Shown: piece by piece, positions 1 through 10,290 of the stretch
Layout: each line of letters starts with the position of its first letter
Position numbering within the stretch: position 1 is the first letter of the stretch
NCBI GenBank assembly: GCA_003117195.1
Contig: BDSI01000002.1
Coordinates: 2,517,288 to 2,581,287, forward strand
Source: Eudorina sp. 2006-703-Eu-15
Lineage: Eukaryota > Chlorophyta > Chlorophyceae > Chlamydomonadales > Volvocaceae
Direction: 5' to 3'
DNA: 64,000 nt
Notes under the pieces: model-generated
Database searches by the model: none
The model's input: only the letters and a program-made list of their open reading frames with translations
What the model was told of the DNA's origin: nothing
Program-made: the position numbers and the translations under genes

Positions 1-3000
1 CATCTTCCCCCTCGTCCCCGTCCTCCACCTCCGCCCAGCTGCCCGAGGAGCTGCAGCTCAGCTGCTACGAGCTGCGGTGGGCTCTGGGCTCAGCGGCGCT
101 CACGACGGAGCCGACGGGGCCGTCAGCGGCGGCGGCGTACTCCCGGATCAACATCCCCGCGGCGGCCGGACGGCGGGGCCCCGCCGCCGCGCTGACGGCG
201 GCAACGGCCGGGACGGCCGCCGCCGCCGCCGGCACCAGCACTGGGGCCGTCCGTTGGTGCGCGCCGTTGCGGCTGACCCAAGCCCAGCTGCTGTCCTTAG
301 TCAACATCTTCACGGACGTCGCACAGCGGGTTCCGGAGCTGTACGGCATCAAGCCGCAGCGGCTTGTCGTACCGACGCGGTCGCCGCTGGAGCGGCTGGT
401 TTCGGCGCTGCAGGGCGCGGCGGGGTCGGCGGTGCGCGCCCTGGGGCTGCTGGCACTGCTGGCGGTGCCGCTGGCGGCGGCGGTGAAGGCCGGCGGCGGC
501 GACCTGGACGCGATGGTGGCGGCGGCGGGCCTGGGCTCCGGCGGGAGCCGCTTCGCGCGCGGTCTGGCGGCGGCGGCCGCCGCCGCCACCGCCCGCCACG
601 TCCCGCAGCTGCCGCGCCGCGCGGAGGCGGCCGCGCCGCCGCCGCGCACCCAGCCGTCCGCGGAGGCGGTGGGTGCGGCGGCGGCGGCGGCGGCGGCGGC
701 GACGCCGCCGCCGCCGGCGGTGTCGGCGGCCGACCTGGCGGCGCTGTGCCGCCGGCTCGAGTCGGACTTGGCTGGGCGGATGTGGCTGGAGGTCAGCGGC
801 ACCGCCGCCGCCGGCACCGTCACGGGAGGGGTATTGCCAAGCTGGGTGGAGGCCGCGACGGCGCCGCCGCCGGACGGGGCGCCGCCGTCAGGTCACCCGG
901 AGCCGAGTGGCCCCGGAGGGGTCCGGGTGGCCTGGCCGGAGTTTCAGTTGGTTGTGGTGGGGGGCACCGGCGAGGTGCTGGGCTGCCGGCCGGTGAACGC
1001 GGCGGCGCGGGCGGTGCTGGCGGAGCTGCCCCTGGCGGCGGCGCTGCGGGGCCCGGGGGCGGAGCGGGCGGTGGCGGCCCACCTGGCGGGTCTGACCCGG
1101 GAGCGGATAGAGCAGGGCAGGGCCACGCCGGGTAAGCGGTTTAAGGCGGTTTAAGGCGGTTTCAGGCGGTTTAAGGCGGTTTAAGGCGGTTTAAGGCGGT
1201 TTGACTCTGTTACTTCACTGGGATGAGTGACAAGGGGGTTTAGTGGATTATGAGTGAGGGGAGCGGCTGTGGGTTCCGCGATAGTGGGTGGCGGTTGGGG
1301 ATGAGCGAGGAGGCGGGTGTAGGGCGGGCGGGATGGGGAGGGGAGCGGGAGGAGGAGGGGGAAGGGAGGGGATGTGGGGAGTTTGCCAACTCCCCACAAC
1401 ACTTCTCTTCCCCCTCCCTCTCCCTTCTTCACCACCCGGGTGGCGTGTACTGCAGGGGGGGGAGGAGGGGAGGGGCAGGTGGTACGACACAGACGGCCAA
1501 GGCTGGGAGGACGGCCTGTATGAGAGGAGCAGAGAGCGGACTGCCGGGGTGCCGCGCGCTGCTGCCCGGAGCGGCCGGCGGCGGCCAAGGAACGGGAATG
1601 CCATCGTGCCCACTCCGATTTGACCTGTTGGTGCCCGCGCCCGTTGGTACCCGCTTTGTCAAGACAGCGAAACCGCGAAAATTTACCGATTGCGTAATAG
1701 TTGTCCGGTTGGCCGACGCCGCCGTTCTGACCTTCGCTCAGCGAGGCCTGGGTCGTTGACGTTGACGTCCCTAGCAATGACGTAGGAATAGCAGGGAAGT
1801 CGGTTTGGATGATGCCGCACCTACCGGCTACGGGTCCAGCGTCGAACAAAATGCTGACGTTGTGTTACCCCCGCCCTGCCCTGCCCTGCCCTGCCCCGGC
1901 ACCTTCCACCACCTTCCAGGTCGTTTCGACATGTCGTACCAGGCGGCCAGGTTCCGACGCGTCCCCGCCGGTGCCGCCCTCGCCGCGGTGCTGTCCTCCG
2001 ACACCCTGGGCGATGTGGCGGCAGCGGCGGTCCCTGAACAGACCTCCGCACCACCGCAGGGCTCTCAGCAGCGCAACGACCTGGACAAACAACAAATACA
2101 AGAACAACAAGAAACAGCACAACGAGCAGAACCTCGAGACCACCATGGGGATCAACACCAAGTCGAACACCGAGCACGGCAGGAGGACGGCAGTCCGCAG
2201 CAGCAGCCGTTGCGCCAGGCCGCTGCGCAGTCGACATCCGCGTCCGCGTCCTCATCCGCATCCCCGACCGGGCAGCCAGGGTCGGAGGTGGCGGGGCCGG
2301 CCCAGCCGGGGGCCGAAGCGGCCGAGCTCCTGCCGTCGCTGACCACCACCGGCAGCAATAGCAGCGGCGTCAGCGGCGTCAGCGGCGAAAGGGCGCGCGG
2401 CCATGACTCGTTGTCCTCCCCGTCATCTTCATCGTCCACACCCCCGTCGGCGGCCGCAGCGGTGGCAGTACCGACGCCGACGGCGGCGGCCTCGGCGGCG
2501 GCGGCGGTGGTGCTCAAGTTGGAGCTGAGACCCTCCCTGGACCCCGCCGACCATGTCGTACAGGGCAAAGCCGGGAAGACCCAGGTGCGGGGGAGGGGGA
2601 GAGCAGGGGAGAAGGATGTGTGTGTGTGTGTGTGTACACGAAACTGACCCGCGATGTCAGGGGTGCGTTGGCGAGAAGCACCCTGGACCCCAACCAGTTA
2701 TTACCAGGCGTGTGTGTGGGTGTCGATGGTCGGGCAGCGGGGCAGGAGTGTGTGTGGGAGAGACGAAGGAAGCCAGCCGCGAAAATGTGAGCGTGCGTGT
2801 TTAAGAAAAGGAGCATGTTTGTGTATGTGTTTGTGCGTGTGCTTGTGCGTGTGAGTTTGGGGAGGTGCTCGCGAGCTGTGTGCGCCCCCCTGAGCCCCGT
2901 GCGTCCAAGTCCCCCAGGGCCCCCAGGGCCCCCGGACGACGACCGGGGATGGATGGATGGACCACCGGGCTGTGTGGGGTGGTCCGGCGATTTCGTTCCC

Positions 3001-4311
3001 TGACCTTCAATCCACAACCGACGGCGTGAAAACAACGAATTGATTGCCTTGCCTTGGTCGCCCCCTGGCGGCGGATCTGATTGTTCCGGCCGCAGCGCGA
3101 GTACGCGAGAGCAGAGGTCGGTGTGCGGCCATGGTACGACAGCGACTCCCTCCTGTGCTGGCTCGAGGGCGGCGTGCAGCTCCCGAGTTTGGTTTCGGAG
3201 GTGGGGTCCGGCCTGCTGGCCCGCGAGGAGCGAGACCGGGAGGCCTTCCTGACGGCGTACGAACAACTTGTCGGCGGCGGCGGCGGCGGCGGGAGGTCGG
3301 CCGCGTCCGTACAGGACGAGCGGAGCGACACGGCTGCCGGCAGCGGCCTCGCCTCCGGGGATGACGTCATCGCGCGGGTCCCAGCGCACCAGACCCATGG
3401 GCCGGCGGCGGCGTCCTCCTCATCCGGGGTGGCGAGTCGCGACGGCGACGGCGCGGCCGCAGGTCGGGCCCCAGTGGTGTTGAAGCCGCAGGAGCTGTCG
3501 GCGCAGCAGCTTCAGGTACGAGGTCAAGGCAGGTGTAGGTGTAGGTGTAGGTGTAGGTGTAGGGGTAGGGGTAGGGGAAGAGGTAGGGAAAGGGGTAGGG
3601 GAAGGGGTAGGGGTAGGGGTAGGGGTAGGGGTAGGGGTAGGGGTAGGGGTAGGGGTAGGGGTAGGGGTAGGGGTAGGGGTAGGGGAAGGGGTAGAGGTAG
3701 AGGTAGGGGTAGGGGTAGCGCAGGAAGGGCCCTCCGCAGCGACCGGGGGACAGAGGGGGAACAGCGCGGGGGCTGGGGTCATGTGGACGAGCACTGGCCG
3801 CCAACCCCCGCTTCCGTCCGGCCGCCCGCACGCGCCAGCGCGCACCGGTGCTTCGGAAGTCCCGCCGTCCCGCCGTCCCGCCTCTCGAGGCCGCGCACCC
3901 TGCCTAGCCTGTTGGGGGCCCCCTGATGTGCTGAAAGTCCGGTCGGTACCCCGCTCCACTTCCCGTGACACGCTCCGTCGATCTGCCCCCGACGAGACAC
4001 ATCTGTGCACCGTATGCGGGCGCATGTGTGGCCGCATTATGTGCGCGGCACCGTCACGAGCGGGTTGTGGAGGGCGCTGGGTACGCGGCGGCATCAATGC
4101 CGACTCATCCCGACTCTCACCCCTACCCCTAACCCCCCCACGCCCTACCCGCTAACCCCCAATCCCCGACTCTCAACCCTAACCCCCCAATCCCCAGGAG
4201 GCGCTGCAGCAGCTGATGATCTCGCTGGGGGTCCCCGAGGGCAACGTGCGAGTGGGGCAGAGCGGCGGCGGGGACGGCGGCATCGGCGGGGGCGCAGGGG
4301 GCCCGAGATGA
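1..4311 (+). CDS. Unknown protein, 3' part of a spliced gene (5' end outside window)
   Basis: I do not recognise this family. Four exons join in frame: 1 or 39-1131, 1920-2584, 3096-3515 and 4198-4311, ending in TGA. All junctions are GT..AG and the codon phases agree (phase 1, 0, 0). The frame is open to base 1. A CAG at 36-38 could be an acceptor, so the first exon may start at 39. The first exon encodes a conserved-looking segment ([18 protein letters not shown], then [11 protein letters not shown]), followed by a hydrophobic stretch around 424-490 that could cross a membrane. The second exon is Ser/Gln/Ala-rich and looks disordered. The third has a compact segment around [14 protein letters not shown] and the last an [15 protein letters not shown] helix, then a Gly-rich tail. 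Introns carry a 10-base array, a (GT)n-rich stretch and a GGGGTA array. The internal gene order is well supported; the function is not. Confidence 0.62.
1131..1203. repeat. 10-base tandem repeat (ggcggtttaa), about 7 copies
   Basis: Direct reading shows nearly perfect tandem copies of a GGCGGTTTAA unit with one T-to-C variant. The array starts at the donor site of the first exon of the 5' gene, so it forms the very beginning of intron 1. Confidence 0.9.
1655..1725 (-). repeat. Dispersed intronic repeat, copy 1
   Basis: About 70 bases whose reverse complement matches 59023-59095 with few differences, including a shared segment containing CGGACAACTATTACGCAATC (minus-strand reading) followed by a CGGTTTCGCTGTCTTGAC-like part. 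Part of the same motif recurs near 33734-33760. The copy sits in intron 1 of the 5' gene. It is probably a relic of a small mobile element. Confidence 0.75.
3529..3716. repeat. Hexamer array (ggtgta then ggggta)
   Basis: About 30 hexamers: first GGTGTA units, then GGGGTA units with a few GGGGAA/GAGGTA variants. It begins 13 bases after the third exon's donor and is wholly intronic. The G-rich strand resembles a telomere repeat but is not the TTTTAGGG unit known from Chlamydomonas, so I read it as an intronic microsatellite with G-quadruplex potential. Confidence 0.92.
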
Positions 4312-4498
4312 GAGGCGTGGGAGGGGAAACCTGGGAACCACGAACCTCTCCACGTGCCGGGTGGCTGGGTGGCTTGCACGCCTGCATGCGCGTGCGGGTG
4401 GGTGGGTGGGTGAAATTGAAAAAAGAATTAAACCCCCAAAACCGGCCCAGGCACACCCGGGTAGGTGTGGTGCTGGAGACGGAGCTGATGGGGTGTTA

Positions 4499-4500
<2 letters not shown>

Positions 4501-4572
<72 letters not shown>
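4501..4572. repeat. (GT)n microsatellite, about 36 units
   Basis: Uninterrupted GT dinucleotides. Open frames through it are artefacts of the repeat. Confidence 0.97.
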
Positions 4573-4573
<1 letters not shown>

Positions 4574-5344
4574 ATTTACGGTATGCGCGAGGGGGTGCAT
4601 GGGCGGTTCTGTCCTGTTCCTCCGCGAGGTCCGGGCCCCTGAGCTGCGGCCACCGGATGCGGGGTCGGAGGATGCGCCGTGTGGGTGCTGTGGCCGCCTC
4701 AGAGGGAGTTGGGAGTCCCGGGCTGCGGTGGCGTGGGATGTGCGTGTGGGGCGGTGTGTGATGGCGTGGGTGATCGCCATCATGTGGCGTCCAGCCACCT
4801 GCCGTCGTGCGTTGGTGTATGTGAGACGAGGGACTTCATATCCTGGTGTGGTTTGCAAGGGACTGTGGACCGTGATGAGGTGGTGTGCGATGATGAGTTG
4901 GCGGATCGGACTTTCCCCCGGCGCGCATGGCGCGGACATGGGGTTGGGATGGGCGGTGGGGAGAGAGCGGACTGGATTGCGACGGCTCCGGACTTCGGAC
5001 TTCGGGGATGGGGGGGGTGAGTACAAGGATGGGCTGGGTGGGCGGCTGGATGGACCTGGCGGTGGGCGTTGGCTGGATAGGTCCCTGGCAGTCCCGTGGA
5101 GTGAAGGCCCCGCATGGGCAGGGCCCTGGCCCCGGCGACGGGCGGTCGACTCGAGACATGATGATGTACGAGTACAACCCGCGGAATCAAGACCTTGGCA
5201 GATGCATTCCCCCAGACTTATTCAGCGTCCCGTCCATAAGCGACAATTCGTTCGGCTCTGACGGCGACCATTGCTGCTGCTGGCTACGAAGGGTATCCTG
5301 GGTGGGGCACGGGGGTCTGCTGGTGGGCGGAAAGGCACTTGAGG

Positions 5345-5380
5345 TGTTACACTTTCATGGCAGCCTCGCATACTGTTACA
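5345..5380 (-). terminator. Candidate polyadenylation signals TGTAA for bL33
   Basis: On the minus strand two TGTAA motifs (TTACA at about 5347 and 5375 on the plus strand) lie 140-170 bases past the bL33 stop. TGTAA is the usual green-algal poly(A) signal. The distance is plausible for a 3' UTR, but no transcript evidence is available. Confidence 0.35.
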
Positions 5381-5515
5381 TACTCTCCCAATAACTCTGC
5401 CAATAACTCGCCCATTGCAGTACGCCGTCTACGCAAAAGCCGTCTACGCCAGCTGCCGACGCGCCGTGCCAGCCAAAATGAATAAGGATGAAAAATCACA
5501 CACAAACGCAGAACT

Positions 5516-5689
5516 TCATTTCATCTTTTGCTCCTCAAAAAGAACGTGCTTCCCGACCTTCGGATCATACTTCATCAGCTTAATCTTCCATGGCGTATTC
5601 CGAGGGTTCTTCTCAGTTACGTAGAAAAAGCCGGTCTTCGCTGTGCTGACAAGTTTCACGAGTAGACGGGCACCCTTCTTGCCGCTCAT
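5516..5689 (-). CDS. MRPL33: Mitochondrial ribosomal protein bL33 (57 aa, intronless)
   Basis: A 57-residue basic protein of the large subunit of the mitochondrial (bacterial-type) ribosome. It starts [17 protein letters not shown], then [20 protein letters not shown], and ends [19 protein letters not shown]. This is the bL33 pattern: K-G-x-R-L-L-V-K-L-x-S-T-A, then T-G-F-F-Y, then K-Y-D-P-x-V-x-x-H-V-L-F-x-E-x-K-M-K, and the length matches the mitochondrial family. The frame stays open upstream to an ATG at 5722, but the extra 11 residues are not family-like, so I chose the ATG at 5689. No presequence is evident, as is common for this tiny protein. It lies alone in an AT-richer island, has no intron (unlike every neighbour), and is convergent with the 5' gene. 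Confidence 0.92.
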   Translation of the reverse strand: MSGKKGARLLVKLVSTAKTGFFYVTEKNPRNTPWKIKLMKYDPKVGKHVLFEEQKMK

Positions 5690-6860
5690 GCCGTCAGGAG
5701 CGTTCGTCGCGCTATTTACCAATTTTTTTCCAAAGGATATGCAGTTCCTTGCGATAGGAGGCAGACAAAATTTGTCGCAGCAGCGAGGACTAAAGTTGGC
5801 GAGATCGTCGAGGACAGATATGGCGATGAGTAAAAATATGGCGATGATGATATACCTAGTACAGAACAGCTCACATTAAAGGTATAACTGATACATTCGT
5901 GGGCCTGGATGGTATAATGACGTACATGCTGCGCACGGCGTGCCTGCGGGGCTGCACGGTGCGAAAGCATGATCAATCGTTTCTTGTGGACACACGTACT
6001 AGCGCTGCTGATGGGTAAGTATCTGCCGGGCGACTCTCTGAGCACACTGCCCTGTGCCGAACGCCATCCTGTAGGATCGTGAAGGACTAGAGTCAGGACC
6101 AGATCTTCCCAGCACAGCGTGTAACGGCATAAGTTTATCACCCGTGAGCAAAAAACTAAGCCGCAACTCCAGATATTTACGTGCTCGGCATGAACGGGGT
6201 AGGACGAGGCAGGTCTTGAAGGTCTCGACGTCAGGTCTCGAGCTGTGTGACGGCAGAGATCCGCAGAGACACAGTGTGCGTAAGTACCGCTTGTCATTAA
6301 AATTGCACACATGCCAAGATTTTTTCCTGCAAAGAGGTCCTGAGGAGGAAAAGCCCTCACAGAACAGAACAAAACGTCCGACGAAGCCTGCGGCACCAAG
6401 CGAAAACAATATGGAACTGAAGTCATACACACAGAGGTGCGATAGGTTCTAAGGGATTTCTGTCTTGCAGCTGGAAGGTTCTGGTCCTGGGATGTGCGAG
6501 CCAACACCTGACGTTTCAATCAGTTGCCGTACGGTGAAACGACTCCCCCGTCTGTGATTCATTTCTGCAAAATTTTTGTACACGAAACAATTCTGGAATA
6601 CACGTGTCGCTGTACCGAAAAATCTCGTGTGCTTTAGTACCGTCGGGCGTCGCCGCTGAGACCCACGTAAATCACTTGATCGCGCCACGCCTTTGAACAT
6701 TTGCATCAACAACATCCAAAGAAAATCAATAGCAAGATTTTTCCGTGTTAATTAGCAGCCCGCACGTCAGACTTCCTTGACTTCCAGGGACTTCCCGACT
6801 GGCAGACAGTACCACCTTCAAACTCCGCTTGTAGTTAATTCTGTAGGATATCGTAGCGCG
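5690..6860. other. AT-richer intergenic island without a recognisable gene
   Basis: The upstream region of bL33 and of the gene starting at 6861. GC content is visibly lower than in the surrounding genes. A 267-residue minus-strand open frame exists (5716-6519), but its composition is Ser/Cys/His/Thr-rich, with no motif and no splice context. The region probably contains the promoters of both flanking genes. Confidence 0.6.
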
Positions 6861-9424
6861 ATGTCGTGGCCTATGCCAGGTGGGGTTGCCTCGGGCCCTA
6901 TCCTGCCGGCTGTGCCTCTACCCTGGGCGTCACGGGACTCCAGGCCGACCCCAGTCATAATCGTCCCTTTCAGCAAGCCGCCCAGCAGTCGGAAAGTGTC
7001 CGTGCGTAAAGTCAGGTAAGGGACTTTTAAAGCTCCGTCTCACAGGTGCCGTTGTCATGGTGGCGCCCAACGTCACCGACAGCCCTGCCGCGATGGGACA
7101 TCCTCACGACCGTGCACCGCCGATCGTGCCCATGGCGTGATCGTGCCCATGGCGTGTGCGCAAAGCGCGCGTTAGCGTCTCTCCTGGTCTACGCGGGTCC
7201 ATGTCACCCACATCCATCACCGGCGGGGTCGCCGTTCGCCTTGTTGTGCCGGGGTGTCACCCACTGCCGCCGCACTCACCGCACGCCGATGACAGCGGCG
7301 ATGAATGGATGGATGGATCCCTCCCTCCCTCTTGACTCTTGTGAGCTCTCCCTGCCGCCGCTTCCCCGGCGATGCGGATGTGGCGCAGGTACGGTGTCGC
7401 CATGGCGGCTGGGTTCGTTGTGGTCCGCATGGCCAGGAACATCCTCAACCGCATACCGCTGGTCAACATCGTGTCCAGACCCGTCTTTGGTGAGCGTCTG
7501 GTCGGGGAAGGGGGCTCCTCCTGAAGAGGGTGGGGGGCAGAGGGTGGGGGGCAGAGGGTGGGGGGCAGAGGGTGGGGGGGCAGAGGGTGGGGGGGCAGAG
7601 GGTGGGACCCTGAGTACCGGGTTGCCAGTTGCGTGGGTCGGGGTGCGACGATAGCGATAACTGGCACAAGCGGGCGAATGGCATGGGTCCAGAGTCGCCT
7701 GATTGTCGTAGCCCGGGAATACGCACGCAGCAGGTCTTCTTAGACCCGCGTGATTGACCGTCTTGGCGCGGTGATCGTTGGTCGGACATGGATGGGGCAG
7801 CCGGTCATCTTGTGTACATGGCGCCGGCCCTCACGAGGTCATATGACGTCGGGGAAATGGCCTCCAGGACAGGACACAGGACACAAGAGGGCAGCCTGCT
7901 CCGCGCAGCGCCGCCAGCAACCCACCACCATGGCGCAGCACAGGCAGCCGTCCGATGAGCCACCACCACCAATCAGCCACGGAGCTGGTCATCAACATCC
8001 AACACTAGCCGAAGCGCCGCATCAAACATGTGCGCTCACACCCCCATGACGTCACGTAGAGCGGTTACGTCACATAAAGGAGCCCACCTAGTTTGTGCAC
8101 TTCTGTGTCCATTTTGCGGGGTGTGAGAAGGCAATGCGCGGTGCACACAAAGAACGTATACGAAGTCCACTTTCTTGTACCAGTTCCCTAAGGGTGTGCT
8201 AGGGGTGCCCCAGTTCCATCTCCCACGCTGGCGTGCCTGGTGCACACTGATCAGCGGGTGGGCATTCATCCGTGTCCCCTGTCCCACCACCACCACCGCC
8301 ACCACCGCCACGCCCTGTCCCGAAGATCCCTCCCTTCGCACTCCCTAAACCCCAAATGGGTCGGGCGGCAGAGCTGCTGCCACCGATTCTGGCCGGGCCC
8401 GCGCTGGGCGCGGCGGTGCTGTACGGCATTGAGCAGGGCGACATCCTGGCTGCGCGACACCTGGTGCGCGAGAAGGCGGAGGAGGCGCGGAAGGAGCTGG
8501 ACGTGATCGTGCAGGACGTGTCGTCCGAGATCCAGGCGCACGGGCCGGAGATTGCGCGGCAGGGACAGGTGGGAACGGCGAGCTGTGGACCGATATGGAC
8601 ACTACCGTGATACTTTAGAGGTACTGATTCTATGAATGTGTTTGGAAGAATTCTAGTGTGTGCAAAACACATGTGGAGCTTGGTTTGGGTCGGGCGGGTC
8701 TCTTACCTGCAAAACGCATGTGGAATTGCTCATTCGGTGACGTCTGGGATGGCCAGGGTGGGGTCAAATGGTGCGGGTGAATGCACTGCAAAGTTCACCG
8801 TCCGTGCTTTCCTAACGGGTGAAAGGGCAGCAGGAGACCGACGCGGGTCTGCCTGCTCGGCCGGTGCTCGGCCAGCCTGCAGCCTGCACCCAGCATGTAT
8901 CGGTAACGGAAATTCTCTGAATCGCGACCCTGGGGTGTCTTTTCCCAGGCTGCTTTCCAAACCGCCTCGCGGGCTGTGGTGTCCTCCGTTGAGGAGCTGG
9001 AGCGCGCCGTGCTGCCGGTCGCTGAGCGGGAGTACAGGTGAGGGGGGTGGGGTACAGGAAGTTGGGGTGGGGGGGAAGGGATTGTTGGGCAGCTGGGTGG
9101 GTGAGGGCGGGTGAAGAGAGAGGAAAGGCGCCCATAACGCACCAGCTCGGCACGACGACGACGTCGTCCTCTGCCGCCGCCAGGATTCGTCCAACCTCTG
9201 GTTGGTTGCTGTCGACGGCGATCGCTTCGATACCGGGTTGGGGGTTGGGTCGGTCGTGCGCTGTCTCGTGCGGCGGGACAGCCCCTGCTGGACAGTGCGT
9301 GACGGGTGGCGTCTGCGCTGCTGTCGTGCTTCACAGGAGGCTGGAGGCGCACACGCGGCAGGCCATTGAGGACGCGCGGAACGAGGACGCCCAGCGGCGG
9401 ACCTGGGCGGGGCGAGATGCGTGA
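6861..9424 (+). CDS. Small unknown membrane-anchored coiled-coil protein, 5 exons
   Basis: Unrecognised family. Exons 6861-7015, 7389-7489, 8255-8568, 8949-9037 and 9337-9424 join with GT..AG borders and agreeing phases (2, 1, 0, 2), ending in TGA. Exon 3 could instead start at an acceptor near 8379, also in phase, which would drop a Pro-rich stretch. The start at 6861 (MSWPMPGGVASGP) is the first ATG of the exon; the basic, Ser/Pro-rich N-terminus could be an organelle-targeting peptide. Next come a hydrophobic segment (YGVAMAAGFVVVRMARNIL), a second hydrophobic run (LLPPILAGPALGAAVLYGI), and a charged helical region with heptad-like spacing (REKAEEARKELDVIV, then VVSSVEELERAVLPV). The tail is basic and helical (EAHTRQAIEDARNEDAQRR). 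A small organelle membrane protein is a reasonable guess only. Confidence 0.58.
7525..7605. repeat. G-rich 15/16-base minisatellite
   Basis: Five copies of a unit like GGGGGGCAGAGGGTG in intron 2 of the preceding gene. Confidence 0.85.
8655..8730 (+). repeat. Dispersed repeat shared with 62795-62835, plus a short internal direct repeat
   Basis: GCTTGGTTTGGGTCGGGCGG followed by GTCTCTTACCT matches the reverse complement of about 62800-62832 with few changes. It is flanked by a direct repeat of TGCAAAACRCATGTGGA. It lies in intron 3 of the 6861-9424 gene. Confidence 0.65.
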
Positions 9425-10218
9425 GGGCCGCGAGCGGCGGACCTGCGGGCCGAGCCAGCCAACGACCGGGTGTCATGCAGGAGGAACTGCCTAACGGTTG
9501 ACGAATGAACGACGACGGGGGCGAGTCAGGATATGCCGGTGGCGTCGTGGGCGACCTGGGTATTGAAAGAGCGCGATGGAAGGGCGTGGGGACCGTATTG
9601 GTATCTTCATTCGAACAGACGCTTACGGTGGACCTGAAGTGATGCTTGGTGTGCATCGTGGGGCTACTGGGGGCAGGTCAGCGGCAAGTTTGGTCTCACC
9701 AGTTGGGTGCCGAGGGAGTGGTGCGGATACGGTACGAATATACTGTTCACCTTGACTCCTGCAAGGTTCGGTGCGGGTGAGGTACCATGTTCCGTTGTCC
9801 TCCGCCTGAATTAGGCCGACGCGAGTGTGATGGTGCATCCTTCTTTCGGTCCAGCGCCCGGGTGCGCACGAGTGACTCAGCGCCACATCGTGTTGCCGAT
9901 GTGTGGTTTCTAAGGAGCGTGAGGACGGAGAGGTCGGGCAGGGCGGCCGGTGGCTGCTTCTGCCCCAGCGCGTGAGGAAACACTGGGCGCTGCCCTTTGG
10001 AGGAGCGGACCGTGACGGTTGTACGAACTGGAACTCCATTAGCAACTGCGTGCATCAAGGGGGACAGGACTAGCACGATTGTTGTATGAAAGGTATACTG
10101 CCGTTCCAACTACACCGCTGTGCGCGTCACCAGCCAGACCGAGCGACCTTTGCGCACTCATCAGCATACGACCCTTGCATACAGATGGGATACGAGTTTC
10201 ATGAATTTTTCATCCGAA
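9425..10218. other. Intergenic, no gene recognised
   Basis: Only short open frames without motifs. No repeats of note. Confidence 0.55.
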
Positions 10219-10290
10219 GTCATCGTGGTGTAGTGGAATCACGTCTGTCTCACACACAGGAGGTCCCCAGATCGAAACTGGGCGATGACA
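10219..10290 (+). tRNA. trnV-CAC: tRNA-Val (anticodon CAC), possibly tRNA-derived
   Basis: A full cloverleaf can be drawn. The acceptor stem GTCATCG pairs perfectly with CGATGAC. The D arm GTGT AGTGGAA TCAC resembles eukaryotic tRNA-Val. The anticodon stem TCTGT/ACAGG carries loop CTCACAC with anticodon CAC. The variable loop is AGGTC, the T stem is CCCAG/CTGGG, and the discriminator is A. It has no intron and no encoded CCA. Two points are unusual: the T loop begins ATCGAAA instead of TTCGAAA, and the D loop lacks one base relative to the common form. The second change and the imperfect B box leave open a tRNA pseudogene or the head of a SINE, although all stems pair. Confidence 0.72.

Larger units (their letters stand above)
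4312..5515. other. Intergenic region with a long (GT)n tract
   Basis: No convincing exon between the stop of the 5' gene and the bL33 stop. It holds a (GT)n microsatellite at 4501-4572 (about 36 units) and one copy of a dispersed A-rich motif (AAATTGAAAAAAGAA) at about 4411-4446. Short open frames exist but show no recognisable motif or matching splice phase. Confidence 0.7.

Noticed and set aside
3367..4097. Pro-Thr and Pro-Tyr repeat proteins on the minus strand
   Set aside because: They are produced by the intronic GGGGTA hexamer array read in reverse.
4496..4642. Cys-Val and Thr-His repeat peptides
   Set aside because: Translations of the (GT)n microsatellite.
5716..6519. 267-residue minus-strand open frame
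   Set aside because: Cys/Ser/Arg/His-rich with no motif, no start context and no splice partner, in an AT-richer spacer. Probably chance.
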